Origin: Pseudomonadota bacterium
GTDB taxonomy: Bacteria; Pseudomonadota; Gammaproteobacteria; Legionellales; Legionellaceae
NCBI GenBank assembly: GCA_021807845.1
Contig: JAKBCM010000036.1
Span: forward strand, 1-10,487
Reading direction: 5' to 3'
DNA length: 10,487 nucleotides
The translations under genes and the position numbers were made by a program. Under the pieces are notes generated by a model. It saw nothing but the letters and a program-made list of their open reading frames with translations. It made no database searches and was not told the origin of the DNA. Of this stretch, positions 1-6,120 are shown in pieces; within the stretch, counting starts at the first letter, position 1; each line of letters begins with the position of its first letter.

Positions 1-119
1 ATGAAAATGCTCGAGTGGCTCACGTCTTACTTTTGCATCAAAATAAAAAAGCAAAACACAATCCCGACCCTCGTATGCGAAAAACATCAGAATATCTCAA
101 CAATCATTGGATCCCCTTT

Positions 120-1979
120 ATGTTTAAAACCATTGTCTTCACCCTGATTATTCTAACCCAAAGCACGGTCTTTGCTGGCTCTGGGGCTCTCTTTAAGATT
201 GACGAGTCAGGAACGCCCGCGAAAGTAAGCATTACGCTTTGCTTAAGTACTAACGGGAAATATCCTCTTAGCTGCCAAGATTATAAAATCAGACACACGT
301 TATTAGCTATTCGAACAACCGTGCCAAATCATACTTATTATCATGTGGGGATTAGAGTTAATACGCCGCAATATATCTATGTGTCTAATCAAGGAATAAA
401 ACAAAGTTCGACTCCCACCTCAGCAATCACTGCTGATGGGTTTAGTACTCTATGTACCACTGGAATAAGCGCTACCAAAGCATGTACTGGAACCCTAGTA
501 GATACAAATCCAGTCATTATGGTAGCATCAGGACAATATCAGAGCACGAATACAGGACATGCATTCTACCCTTTATTAGCCAGGAGCGCAGATGGCGGCA
601 CTTCTTGGGCCTATGTCATTGATAGCAGTACCCCAGCGGTGCCTACTGATTTTTATACGAATGGTATACTAAACAGCACCAGCTGTTCTGGTTCAAACTG
701 CGTAGCTGCGGGACAGTATGAAAGTGACCGCTTAGGAACCCCCTATTACCCTTTATTAGCTAGCAGTACCGATGCAGGGGCAACTTGGACTTATACGATT
801 GATAGCACTTTGCCAGCGATACAACCGGCAAATTATTATGATAAAGGATTATTTAAAACGGCTACTTGTTTGGGAAAACATTGCATTGCTGCAGGTCAGT
901 ATCAAAGTTCTCTCGCAGGAATGCCCTTCTATCCCTTATTAGCCAGTAGCTCGGACGGCGGGACAACTTGGGCTTATACGATTGATAGCACTACGACAAC
1001 ATTGCCTGATGATTATTATACTAATGGCATATTCAACGTCACAAGTTGTACTGGACTTATTTGTCTTGCAGCAGGTCAATATCAAGGAAATGGCAACGGA
1101 CAGCCCTATTATCCCCTTCTAGCCAGAAGCACAGATGGCGGTGAAACTTGGACTTACACTATTTCAAGTAGTACACCAACCTTGCCTAAGGATTATTATA
1201 ATAATGGCCTATTTTACGGCGTCACCTGCACAGGCCAAAACTGTATTGCCGCTGGGGCATATCAAAGTACTGCTTCAGGCAATATCTTCTACCCATTGTT
1301 AGCAACGAGTACTGATGGTGGCATGACCTGGACTTACACGATTGATAGCCAAACAACGCCAGCAGTGCCCGCTGATTACTTTAATTATGGTGTACTTGGC
1401 GCCACCAATTGCACAGAACAAAATTGCATTGCTGCAGGGTATTATACCAGCACGGCTAGCGGGAACCCCCTTTACCCTTTATTAGCTACGAGCACAAACC
1501 ATGGCTTGACTTGGACTTACACCATTGATAGCAGCAAACCAACCCTGCCAAGTAATTATAATAATTATGCGGCTTTTTCTACCACCAGCTGCAATAATCT
1601 AAACTGTATTGCTGCGGGTGTCTATCTGGGCAAAGCCTCCAAAGGCCATCCATACTACCCCATATTAGCCACGAGTACAGATGGCGGAATAACCTGGGCC
1701 TATACTGTTGATAGTCAAATGCCAGCATTGCCATCTGACTATACCAGCTTTGCCATTTTTAATTCGACGAGTTGTAACAGTCTTTCTTGTGTCGCTGCGG
1801 GTCAATATCAGTCTACTGCAGCCTCATACCACCCCCTCTACCCTTTATTGGCCAGTAGCCAAGATAACGGTATAGCATGGACTTACAGCGTTGATAGCAC
1901 GACACCTGCTGTGCCAGCTGATTTTTATACTGCGGGGCTTTTTAATAGCAGTGGGACCACTTTGTTGCATTATAATTGA
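120..1979 (+). CDS. Secreted Asp-box (BNR) repeat protein, C-terminus cut in mid-repeat
   Basis: A 619-residue protein if translation starts at the ATG at 120. I chose that start because it opens a type I signal peptide (MFKTIVFTLIILTQSTVFA, then GSG). Upstream in-frame ATGs at 15 and 75 would put a polar stretch ahead of it; no start has a convincing ribosome site. After an N-terminal domain of about 110 residues with scattered Cys, eight tandem units of 60-61 residues follow. Each holds an Asp box of pattern S-x-D-x-G-x-x-W (for example STDGGETW; one unit has Asn for Asp), then a TYTIDS strand, then, in the first seven, C-x4-C followed by (I/V)AAG. Asp boxes are structural beta-propeller motifs of sialidases and many non-enzymes; I see no sialidase arginine triad, so enzymatic function is not supported. 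Probably periplasmic, surface-bound or secreted. The last unit ends before its Cys pair. Product family confident, role unknown. Confidence 0.82.
   Translation: MFKTIVFTLIILTQSTVFAGSGALFKIDESGTPAKVSITLCLSTNGKYPLSCQDYKIRHTLLAIRTTVPNHTYYHVGIRVNTPQYIYVSNQGIKQSSTPTSAITADGFSTLCTTGISATKACTGTLVDTNPVIMVASGQYQSTNTGHAFYPLLARSADGGTSWAYVIDSSTPAVPTDFYTNGILNSTSCSGSNCVAAGQYESDRLGTPYYPLLASSTDAGATWTYTIDSTLPAIQPANYYDKGLFKTATCLGKHCIAAGQYQSSLAGMPFYPLLASSSDGGTTWAYTIDSTTTTLPDDYYTNGIFNVTSCTGLICLAAGQYQGNGNGQPYYPLLARSTDGGETWTYTISSSTPTLPKDYYNNGLFYGVTCTGQNCIAAGAYQSTASGNIFYPLLATSTDGGMTWTYTIDSQTTPAVPADYFNYGVLGATNCTEQNCIAAGYYTSTASGNPLYPLLATSTNHGLTWTYTIDSSKPTLPSNYNNYAAFSTTSCNNLNCIAAGVYLGKASKGHPYYPILATSTDGGITWAYTVDSQMPALPSDYTSFAIFNSTSCNSLSCVAAGQYQSTAASYHPLYPLLASSQDNGIAWTYSVDSTTPAVPADFYTAGLFNSSGTTLLHYN
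566..1979 (+). repeat. Eight tandem ~181-bp coding repeats (Asp-box units)
   Basis: The Asp-box serines recur every 60 or 61 codons (spacings 60, 61, 60, 60, 61, 61, 61), so the DNA is a tandem array of units of about 181 bp. Recurrent landmarks are YPLLA, the Asp box, TYTIDS, a short Pro-containing linker, and C-x4-C with AAG. The copies are clearly diverged at nucleotide level, so this is an old duplication series rather than a fresh expansion. The eighth copy is incomplete. Confidence 0.85.
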
Positions 1980-2009
1980 AGGTTACCTTCATGATGATGC
2001 TGACCAATC

Positions 2010-2050
2010 GGGTTCGGGCGGGCTCGGGCACGCCCACGGACTCGGGCTCG
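2010..2050. repeat. Short GC-rich patch with TCGGGC copies
   Basis: Forty-one bases of about 80% G+C (33 of 41) sit in otherwise AT-rich sequence between the two convergent genes. TCGGGC occurs at 2014, 2024 and 2042. GGGCG at 2016-2020 can pair with CGCCC at 2031-2035. It is not followed by a T-run on either strand. Function unknown; it may be a fragment of a dispersed repeat. Confidence 0.5.
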
Positions 2051-2055
2051 TATTC

Positions 2056-2082
2056 GATCAAATAACCTCTGGCTATTTGATC
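2056..2082 (-). terminator. Hairpin overlapping the bamD stop codon
   Basis: GATCAAATA at 2056-2064 and TATTTGATC at 2074-2082 are perfect 9-bp inverted repeats, and an inner CC/GG pair extends the stem after one mismatch. The bamD stop codon (2073-2075) lies in the right arm. Position between convergent genes suits transcription termination or 3'-end protection, but no T-run follows in either direction, so a standard intrinsic terminator is not shown. Confidence 0.4.
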
Positions 2083-2834
2083 TGACTATGGTAGGTGGCC
2101 TGATAGACAGCTCGTGCATCATCTGCCGCCTGTTGCAACCCCAAAGCCATATTGCCATGATACATGATAGACAACGCTTCTCTCGCACTAGGTGCTTGTG
2201 GATAGGTTTTGACTAAAAAGCTTGCGCGCTCTATCGCCGCCACATACATTTTACGCTGGTAATAATAGTTCGCAGTGTTCAATTCTCGTTGTGCAAACAC
2301 ATTTCTTAAATAAATCATCCGTTGTATGGCGTTTGCCTTGTATTGACTATCTGGAAACTTTTGCACTAAGGTTGCAAAATCCGAATAAGCTTGAGACTGG
2401 GTCCCTGGATCTCGCCAAGATTCATCAATGGGTAATACATTTGCCATCGTGCCACGTGTTTGTTGGAAGTTTGCCAAACCTTTCATGTAATAAGCATAAT
2501 CTACCTGTTTTGCTCGAGGATAAAGATGAATAAAACGCTCTGCAGTTGCGGCAGTTGAAGCATAATCTCCTTTTTCATAATAAGCATAGATCAAATCCAA
2601 TTCTGATTGTTCGGCGTAATCATTAAAGGGATACATGGTTTCTAGTGCCTCAAATCGTTTGATGGCTTCAGTGTATTTTTCTTTTGCCATGGCTTTCTCT
2701 GCTTCGGTATAGAGTTGTTTGGCACTTTCTCCTTTAAATGGATTATTGTCCTCTTCATCTTTGCTCCACCATTTGTTGCAAGCTGATAAGGAAAGCACCA
2801 AACCAAACACCAATAACAACTTCATGTTACTCAT
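2073..2834 (-). CDS. bamD: Outer membrane protein assembly factor BamD (lipoprotein)
   Basis: BamD is an essential lipoprotein of the BAM complex, which folds beta-barrel proteins into the outer membrane; it sits on the periplasmic face bound to BamA. The 253-residue product is close to the usual length of about 245. The start at 2834 (MSNMKLLL) is preceded by AGGGG at seven bases; the open frame runs 50 codons further upstream, but into the inverted repeat of the neighbouring insertion element, so the longer form is rejected. A lipoprotein signal peptide ends in L-S-A-C with Cys19 as the lipid site. Tetratricopeptide-type helices follow (LYTEAEKAMAKEKYTEAIKR; LDLIYAYYEKGDYASTAA), with the family hallmarks YPFNDYAEQ and RDPGTQSQAYSDFATLV. 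It is convergent with the BNR-repeat gene. Only 49 bp separate its start from the insertion element, which probably reshaped its promoter region. Confidence 0.95.
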   Translation of the reverse strand: MSNMKLLLVFGLVLSLSACNKWWSKDEEDNNPFKGESAKQLYTEAEKAMAKEKYTEAIKRFEALETMYPFNDYAEQSELDLIYAYYEKGDYASTAATAERFIHLYPRAKQVDYAYYMKGLANFQQTRGTMANVLPIDESWRDPGTQSQAYSDFATLVQKFPDSQYKANAIQRMIYLRNVFAQRELNTANYYYQRKMYVAAIERASFLVKTYPQAPSAREALSIMYHGNMALGLQQAADDARAVYQATYHSQIK

Positions 2835-2883
2835 TTCATGACCCCTACAAATAAATCTGAAAAGAAACCGAAAATACCTCCGT

Positions 2884-2927
2884 ACATGACAAAAAAATCT
2901 GTCATGCCCGCGCAGGCGGGCAACCAT
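2884..2927 (+). repeat. Left 44-bp terminal inverted repeat
   Basis: Inverted partner of 3587-3630 with one mismatch (C at 2907 where the partner has the equivalent of T). It holds two nested palindromes: CATGAC/GTCATG around an A-tract, and TGCCCGC (2905-2911) with GCGGGCA (2916-2922) around a four-base loop. The second resembles a widespread class of intergenic GC-rich palindromes. Confidence 0.85.
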
Positions 2928-2963
2928 TTCTGATTTGGCACAGAAGTAAATTAAGATAATTCG

Positions 2964-2989
2964 CTGACATACAATGAAAATCATATAAT
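2964..2989 (+). promoter_or_regulatory. Likely transposase promoter
   Basis: A perfect TATAAT -10 box lies at 2984-2989. CTGACA at 2964-2969 resembles a -35 box but the 14-bp gap is short, so the upstream element is uncertain. The site is inside the element and 23 bp upstream of the transposase start. Confidence 0.4.
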
Positions 2990-3012
2990 CTCGATCGCCA
3001 AAAGGAGGTTAT

Positions 3013-3579
3013 ATGGAATGTATCAGCGAGTTGAAGGATAGTTTAAACGTGTATTTTGGCTGGAACAAGGCGAGAATGACATGTTTTGTAAATATGTTGC
3101 TTGCATTGCTTGCTACGCGCACAGTTAATTTAAACAAATTGGCTTGTGTTGTATTCGGTTATGCGCTTCAATCTTCACGGTACCGTAGAATACAACGATT
3201 TTTTTCCAAATTTCCTCTGGATTACCAACAAATAGCTGGATTTATTTTTAAATTGTTTTTTGTGAGTGATGGGCAATGGTATTTAAGCATGGATCGGACC
3301 AATTGGCGTTGGGGGAAATCAGACATCAATATTTTAATGCTTGGCATTGTTTTCAAAGGAACGGCCATTCCAATTTACTGGATATTGCTGGATAAGAGAG
3401 GTAACTCCGATACTCTGGAAAGAATAGCGTTGCTTCAGATGTTTATTGACCATTTTGGAAAAAATTGTCATGTACGAAGCAGAGAAAAGCACATCAAGAA
3501 ATGGAACCGACAATGGAAAATAAACCTTATCGAGCAAACCAATCCACAGTGGATTTGTTTGGGTATCGGATTATTTTGA
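3013..3579 (+). pseudogene. IS4-family transposase, N-terminal half only
   Basis: The 188-residue frame begins with a strong ribosome site (AAAGGAGG at 3001-3008, four bases before ATG). Residues 1 to about 150 read as an IS4-type transposase: RTVNLNKLA, SSRYRRIQRFF, LSMDRTNWRWGK containing the first catalytic Asp, NILMLGIVFKG, and KRGNSDTLERIALLQMFIDHFGKN. Complete relatives run to roughly 370 residues and go on to a second Asp (ADREFIG-like) and the Y-R-E-K block holding the catalytic Glu. Both are absent: after HFGKN the sequence loses family resemblance for about 40 residues and stops just before the right inverted end. An internal deletion is the simplest cause. The product cannot be an active transposase, although the N-terminal part could still bind DNA. 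Confidence 0.8.
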
Positions 3580-3586
3580 TGGATGG

Positions 3587-3630
3587 ATGGTTGCCCGCCT
3601 GCGCGGACATGACAGATTTTTTTGTCATGT
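3587..3630 (-). repeat. Right 44-bp terminal inverted repeat
   Basis: Reverse complement of 2884-2927 with a single difference, which turns one G-C pair of its internal GC-rich hairpin into a wobble pair. It starts seven bases after the stop codon of the transposase remnant. Confidence 0.85.
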
Positions 3631-3695
3631 GTACCCCGTTGCATTACTGAAATAGATAACCCGAAATAATCTAAGTAGAGCCAAAATCAGTGATT

Positions 3696-3747
3696 CGTTG
3701 GTCGGATAAACCCAGCCTGTTACCAGACTGGGTTTATCCGACCAACG
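3696..3747. repeat. Long perfect palindrome, 20-bp arms
   Basis: Arms 3696-3715 and 3728-3747 are perfectly complementary over 20 bp (CGTTGGTCGGATAAACCCAG and its reverse complement). Inside the 12-base gap CTG (3717-3719) can pair with CAG (3724-3726), leaving a TTAC tetraloop. No T-run follows, so it is not an ordinary terminator. It lies between the insertion element and the tRNA promoter. It may be a dispersed palindromic repeat or a miniature element; its origin is not visible here. Confidence 0.8.
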
Positions 3748-3775
3748 CGGTACGGAGCGAAAATAGAAAAATCTG

Positions 3776-3804
3776 TTGCAACAAAGAAACAGTTGATATA
3801 TATT
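3776..3804 (+). promoter_or_regulatory. Promoter of tRNA-Ser
   Basis: TTGCAA (3776-3781) and TATATT (3799-3804) are separated by 17 bp. A GC-rich discriminator, CCGCCG, follows directly, typical of growth-rate and stringently controlled stable-RNA promoters. The tRNA begins eight bases after the -10 box, so the transcript has almost no leader. Confidence 0.75.
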
Positions 3805-3811
3805 CCGCCGT

Positions 3812-3899
3812 GGAGAGATGGCAGAGCGGTCGAATGCGGCGGTCTTGAAAACCGTTGAAGGGCAACCTTCCCAGGGTTCGAATCCCTGTCTCTCCGCCA
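3812..3899 (+). tRNA. tRNA-Ser (anticodon UGA)
   Basis: The 88-nt gene includes an encoded CCA (3897-3899). The acceptor stem pairs GGAGAGA with TCTCTCC, with G as the discriminator base. The anticodon loop CTTGAAA carries TGA at 3846-3848, closed by GCGGT/ACCGT. A long variable arm and the TTCGAAT T-loop complete a class II serine tRNA, reading UCA and related codons. Its 3' end doubles as the left attachment site of the islet downstream; the gene itself is intact. Confidence 0.97.
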
Positions 3900-3900
3900 A
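3886..3900 (+). repeat. Left attachment site (attL) in the tRNA-Ser 3' end
   Basis: CTGTCTCTCCGCCAA covers the 3' acceptor strand and CCA end of the tRNA plus one base. It is identical to 7132-7146. Confidence 0.75.
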
Positions 3901-3954
3901 GTCACTGTTGTAACTCTTTGAATAAACAATCATTTACTAAATTAATTTTTCTTC

Positions 3955-3975
3955 AGGCTAACTTTTAGGCTAACT
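3955..3975 (+). repeat. Direct repeat AGGCTAACT x2 near attL
   Basis: AGGCTAACT occurs at 3955-3963 and 3967-3975, 12 bp apart. TTTAGGCTA of the second copy recurs inverted at 7052-7060, at a similar distance from the other attachment site. This could be an integrase arm-type binding site or recombination directionality site, by inference. Confidence 0.4.
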
Positions 3976-4010
3976 CCCCGCAAAACCATCTAGCATCATA
4001 TCAAAACCAT

Positions 4011-4715
4011 TTATTCAAAAACCAAATTAAAATGAAGTGGTACTTGCCTGCCAATATAGGCGAATCCTGCCCCTAACTCTAAAAGGAATTGGGTAATGTG
4101 CTCAACTAACCCCAGCTCTAGCTCTTTTTCATCATAGTCTTTTGCTAAACGTAAAAAATCAAACACATAGGGATCCTTTAATGTCTGGTGCGCTAAATCA
4201 GATTGAGGTGATGGAAGTGCTTTAGAAAAATTAGAAAGTGCTTTACCTTCGCGCTGCCATAATTTACTTTCAATTTGGTGTGTTAATACACTGCGGCTCC
4301 ATCCATACTCAATTGTATTCTTTACATAATACAAGCCTTCCTCGGCAGTTTGACATTGGGCAATAATAACTTGATTATGTCCCCAAGGGATTTGTGTTAA
4401 TTGGGCTACAGCTTGTAGCCCAAATTGATCTTCACTAGACCAGAACGTTACCCATTGACGAATATACTTAATATTACGCTCTGAGAAACCTTTCATATCT
4501 GGAAACTCTGACATAAGATCTCGACTTAACTGCTTGAGAAACCCTGCTCCCCATGCAGTGTTTTTCTGCTTTTCAATAATCTGATTACCCATATCCCAAT
4601 AAAACATGAGTAATTGTTGATTCACAGCTAATGCGGCTTTTAATTGTGATTGTTTTACCTTTGCTTTCAGATCATTAAGTAAGTGTTCGTAAGACAAAAT
4701 CCAAGTCCGTGACAA
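4011..4715 (-). CDS. DUF1016/YhcG-family protein lacking its nuclease domain
   Basis: The N-terminal DUF1016 domain is clear: QLKAALAVNQQLLMFYWDMGNQIIEKQ, AWGAGFLKQLSRDLMSEFPDMKGFSERNIKYIRQW, IPWGHNQVII, and YDEKELELGLVEHITQFLLELGAGFAYIGRQVPL. In full-length relatives of about 340 residues this last block runs into a PD-(D/E)xK nuclease-like domain. Here the protein ends eight residues after it (HFNLVFE) at 234 residues, so the catalytic core is missing. No ATG is usable: the listed start is TTG at 4715, inside a palindrome, and TTG at 4697 (then SYEHLLNDLKAK) would match the family N-terminus better. The 110 bp between its stop and the tRNA contain no recognisable remainder. The family is linked to restriction-modification and accessory islands. 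A residual DNA-binding or partner-binding role is possible, nuclease activity unlikely. Confidence 0.8.
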   Translation of the reverse strand: MSRTWILSYEHLLNDLKAKVKQSQLKAALAVNQQLLMFYWDMGNQIIEKQKNTAWGAGFLKQLSRDLMSEFPDMKGFSERNIKYIRQWVTFWSSEDQFGLQAVAQLTQIPWGHNQVIIAQCQTAEEGLYYVKNTIEYGWSRSVLTHQIESKLWQREGKALSNFSKALPSPQSDLAHQTLKDPYVFDFLRLAKDYDEKELELGLVEHITQFLLELGAGFAYIGRQVPLHFNLVFE

Positions 4716-4728
4716 ATTGTCACGGACT
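4704..4728. promoter_or_regulatory. Palindrome I, putative operator
   Basis: Perfect 12-bp arms (AGTCCGTGACAA and its complement) flank a single central base at 4716. The core GACAAATTGTC is shared with palindrome II, centred 58 bp away. It lies where transcription of the DUF1016 gene would begin, fitting a repressor site; a hairpin in the mRNA leader is the alternative. Confidence 0.55.
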
Positions 4729-4732
4729 GAAA

Positions 4733-4760
4733 AGCATACTTAAGAAAAAGAAATTGACAA
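4733..4760 (-). promoter_or_regulatory. Candidate promoter of the DUF1016 gene
   Basis: On the minus strand TTGTCA (4760-4755) and TATGCT (4738-4733) are 16 bp apart, matching consensus at five and four of six bases. Transcription would start within palindrome I, which would make that palindrome well placed to block it. Confidence 0.4.
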
Positions 4761-4789
4761 AGGGTGGGGACAAATTGTCCTCTCCCTTT
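4759..4789. promoter_or_regulatory. Palindrome II, putative operator
   Basis: A 31-bp near-perfect palindrome centred at 4774. AAAGGG (4759-4764) mirrors CCCTTT (4784-4789), and GGACAA (4768-4773) mirrors TTGTCC (4775-4780); 13 of 15 pairs match and one more is wobble. It overlaps the end of the candidate DUF1016 -35 box and lies 50 bp upstream of the rhuM start. No T-run follows. Confidence 0.55.
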
Positions 4790-4838
4790 GGTTAGATGCC
4801 ACAAGCAATAAACAAAAAATTAAGAATAAGGACGTAGC

Positions 4839-5864
4839 ATGAACAAAGAAATTCAGCCTAACGATACACAGTTTTTGCTCTATCAAACAACAGATGGCAG
4901 TATTCGTGTTGAAACCAGAATGCAAGACGAAAGTGTGTGGCTTACTCAAGAGCAAATGTCCGAGCTTTTCAATAAATCAAAATCAACAATTAACGAGCAT
5001 ATTAAAAATATATTTTCCGAAGGTGAGTTGGTAGAAAGTAATGTAATGAGAAAATTCGGGAATTCCGAATTTTCTACTAAACCTACTAATTATTATAATC
5101 TTGATGTCATTATTTCCGTTGGCTACCGTGTAAAATCACTGCGCGGTACGCAATTTCGAATTTGGGCAACTCAACGCCTGCGTGAATACATTATTAAAGG
5201 TTTCACAATGGATGATGAGCGCCTGAAAAACGCAGGTAACGGCAATTATTTTGACGAGTTACTTGCCCGCATTCGAGATATCCGCTCTTCAGAAAAAATA
5301 TTCTGGCGTAAAGTGTTAGACATTTATGCAACCAGTATTGACTATGATGGTAATGCAGAAACATCGAAAGTTTTTTTTAAAGTCATCCAAAATAAAATGC
5401 ATTGGGCAGCACATGGACATACCGCAGCAGAAATTATTCATCAACGCGCTGATGCCAATAAACCTAATATGGGCATGACCAACTGGGTTGGTACAACAAT
5501 TCGTAAAAATGAGTCCGAAATTGCGAAAAACTATCTCAGTGAGCAAGAGCTTGATATTCTCAATCGAATTGTGACTATGTATTTAGAATTCGCAGAAATG
5601 CAAGCCTTGAGCCACAAACCAATGACCATGAACGATTGGATTAGAAAACTTGATGATTTCCTTAAAGTATCTGATCGTGAACTTCTCATGCATTCAGGAA
5701 AAATCAGTCATGAATCTGCGTTAAAAAAAGCACATGAAGAATATGAAAAGTTCCATCAAAAAACAATAAACCAACCTACAGAAGTTGAAGAACACTTTAT
5801 CGAAGCTGAAAAAAAAATGAAACAAATAGAGTCCAGTAGCAAAAAAGCAAAGAAAAAAATTTAA
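4839..5864 (+). CDS. rhuM: RhuM-family protein, full length
   Basis: The 341-residue protein matches the RhuM family, named from a gene of a Salmonella pathogenicity island; its biochemical role is not established and 'virulence' is only a historical label. The start at 4839 has AAGGA six bases upstream. In order: a helix-turn-helix-like segment at about residues 35-60 (LTQEQMSELFNKSKSTINEHI); the block YYNLDVIISVGYRVKSLRGTQFRIWATQRLREYIIKGF at 85-122; the family core HWAAHGHTAAEIIHQRAD at about 188-205; TNWVG at 214-218; and a Lys/Glu-rich, probably coiled C-terminus ending KKAKKKI. The N-terminal part resembles DNA-binding regions of phage-type regulators, so binding to the flanking palindromes is a reasonable inference. 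It is the only islet gene that looks complete, and it is divergent from DUF1016. Confidence 0.9.
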   Translation: MNKEIQPNDTQFLLYQTTDGSIRVETRMQDESVWLTQEQMSELFNKSKSTINEHIKNIFSEGELVESNVMRKFGNSEFSTKPTNYYNLDVIISVGYRVKSLRGTQFRIWATQRLREYIIKGFTMDDERLKNAGNGNYFDELLARIRDIRSSEKIFWRKVLDIYATSIDYDGNAETSKVFFKVIQNKMHWAAHGHTAAEIIHQRADANKPNMGMTNWVGTTIRKNESEIAKNYLSEQELDILNRIVTMYLEFAEMQALSHKPMTMNDWIRKLDDFLKVSDRELLMHSGKISHESALKKAHEEYEKFHQKTINQPTEVEEHFIEAEKKMKQIESSSKKAKKKI

Positions 5865-5893
5865 TTGCACATTAACTTTGGTGATCTATGAAC

Positions 5894-6091
5894 TTAAAAC
5901 ACAGAGATGAAGCATTCTGCATACCTAAATAAACGATATGACTTAATACAGCTAGACCAGATATTATCCTGAGTCTCATGTTCAATAGCACCAAACTCTT
6001 TACCATCAATTTTCCACTCAAAAGTACTATTTCTATTATTACATCCTGGACAGCTTGTAACAATTGAACCTTTAGTCTCATGCAGTTTCAT
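5894..6091 (-). CDS. Small cysteine-containing ORF, possible zinc ribbon
   Basis: A 65-residue frame starting MKLHETKGS. The start at 6091 is favoured over an upstream ATG at 6136 because GGAG sits six bases before it and because 6136 would overlap the ATPase gene. It carries S-C-P-G-C-N near residue 18 and two later cysteines (SSCIKSYRLFRYAEC), a layout like half of a zinc ribbon and loosely like the start of DUF4145 domains. The end seems abrupt, as a second CxxC expected after RYAEC is absent, so it may be a C-terminally shortened remnant. It follows the ATPase frame by 29 bp in the same direction and so may have been its partner. Function unknown. Confidence 0.45.
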   Translation of the reverse strand: MKLHETKGSIVTSCPGCNNRNSTFEWKIDGKEFGAIEHETQDNIWSSCIKSYRLFRYAECFISVF

Positions 6092-6120
6092 TATATTCTC
6101 CGGTATTATTGAGAATGGTT

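Larger units (their letters stand above)
2884..3630 (+). mobile_element. 747-bp insertion element with 44-bp inverted ends, IS4-type, internally deleted
   Basis: Bases 2884-2927 and 3587-3630 are inverted repeats matching at 43 of 44 positions. Between them lies one open frame on the plus strand that resembles the N-terminal half of an IS4-family transposase. Its length, 747 bp, is too short for a complete IS4-type element, so this is a deletion derivative that could only move in trans. GTAC occurs just outside each end (2882-2885 and 3631-3634); because GTAC is palindromic it cannot be told whether this is target duplication or part of the ends. An alternative is a transposase remnant caught between two unrelated palindromic repeats. 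Confidence 0.7.

Noticed and set aside
566..1979. CRISPR-like regular repeat spacing
   Set aside because: The periodicity of about 181 bp is in frame and encodes conserved Asp-box units; there are no short identical repeats with unique spacers.
120..1979. Active sialidase annotation
   Set aside because: Asp boxes alone are structural; the arginine triad and other catalytic residues of sialidases are not visible.
1891..2085. Overlapping plus-strand frame of 64 codons
   Set aside because: It is out of frame within the BNR gene and through the GC-rich patch, with no start signal; kept only as a hint of a frameshift.
2073..2984. Longer bamD start at 2984
   Set aside because: It would run through the inverted end of the insertion element; the start at 2834 has a ribosome site and a proper lipoprotein signal.
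3465..3650. Plus-strand frame over the transposase tail and right inverted end
   Set aside because: It has no resemblance to the missing C-terminal transposase half and includes the inverted repeat.
3625..3933. Two minus-strand frames across the tRNA (one reading [16 protein letters not shown])
   Set aside because: They are antisense readings of tRNA-Ser, a well-known source of spurious proteins.
4754..4759. Plus-strand TTGACA as the rhuM -35 box
   Set aside because: No acceptable -10 box lies 15-19 bp downstream, so the rhuM promoter is left unassigned.
5872..6081. Minus-strand frame of 69 codons
   Set aside because: It overlaps the CPGC ORF in another frame, lacks a ribosome site and has no recognisable motifs.
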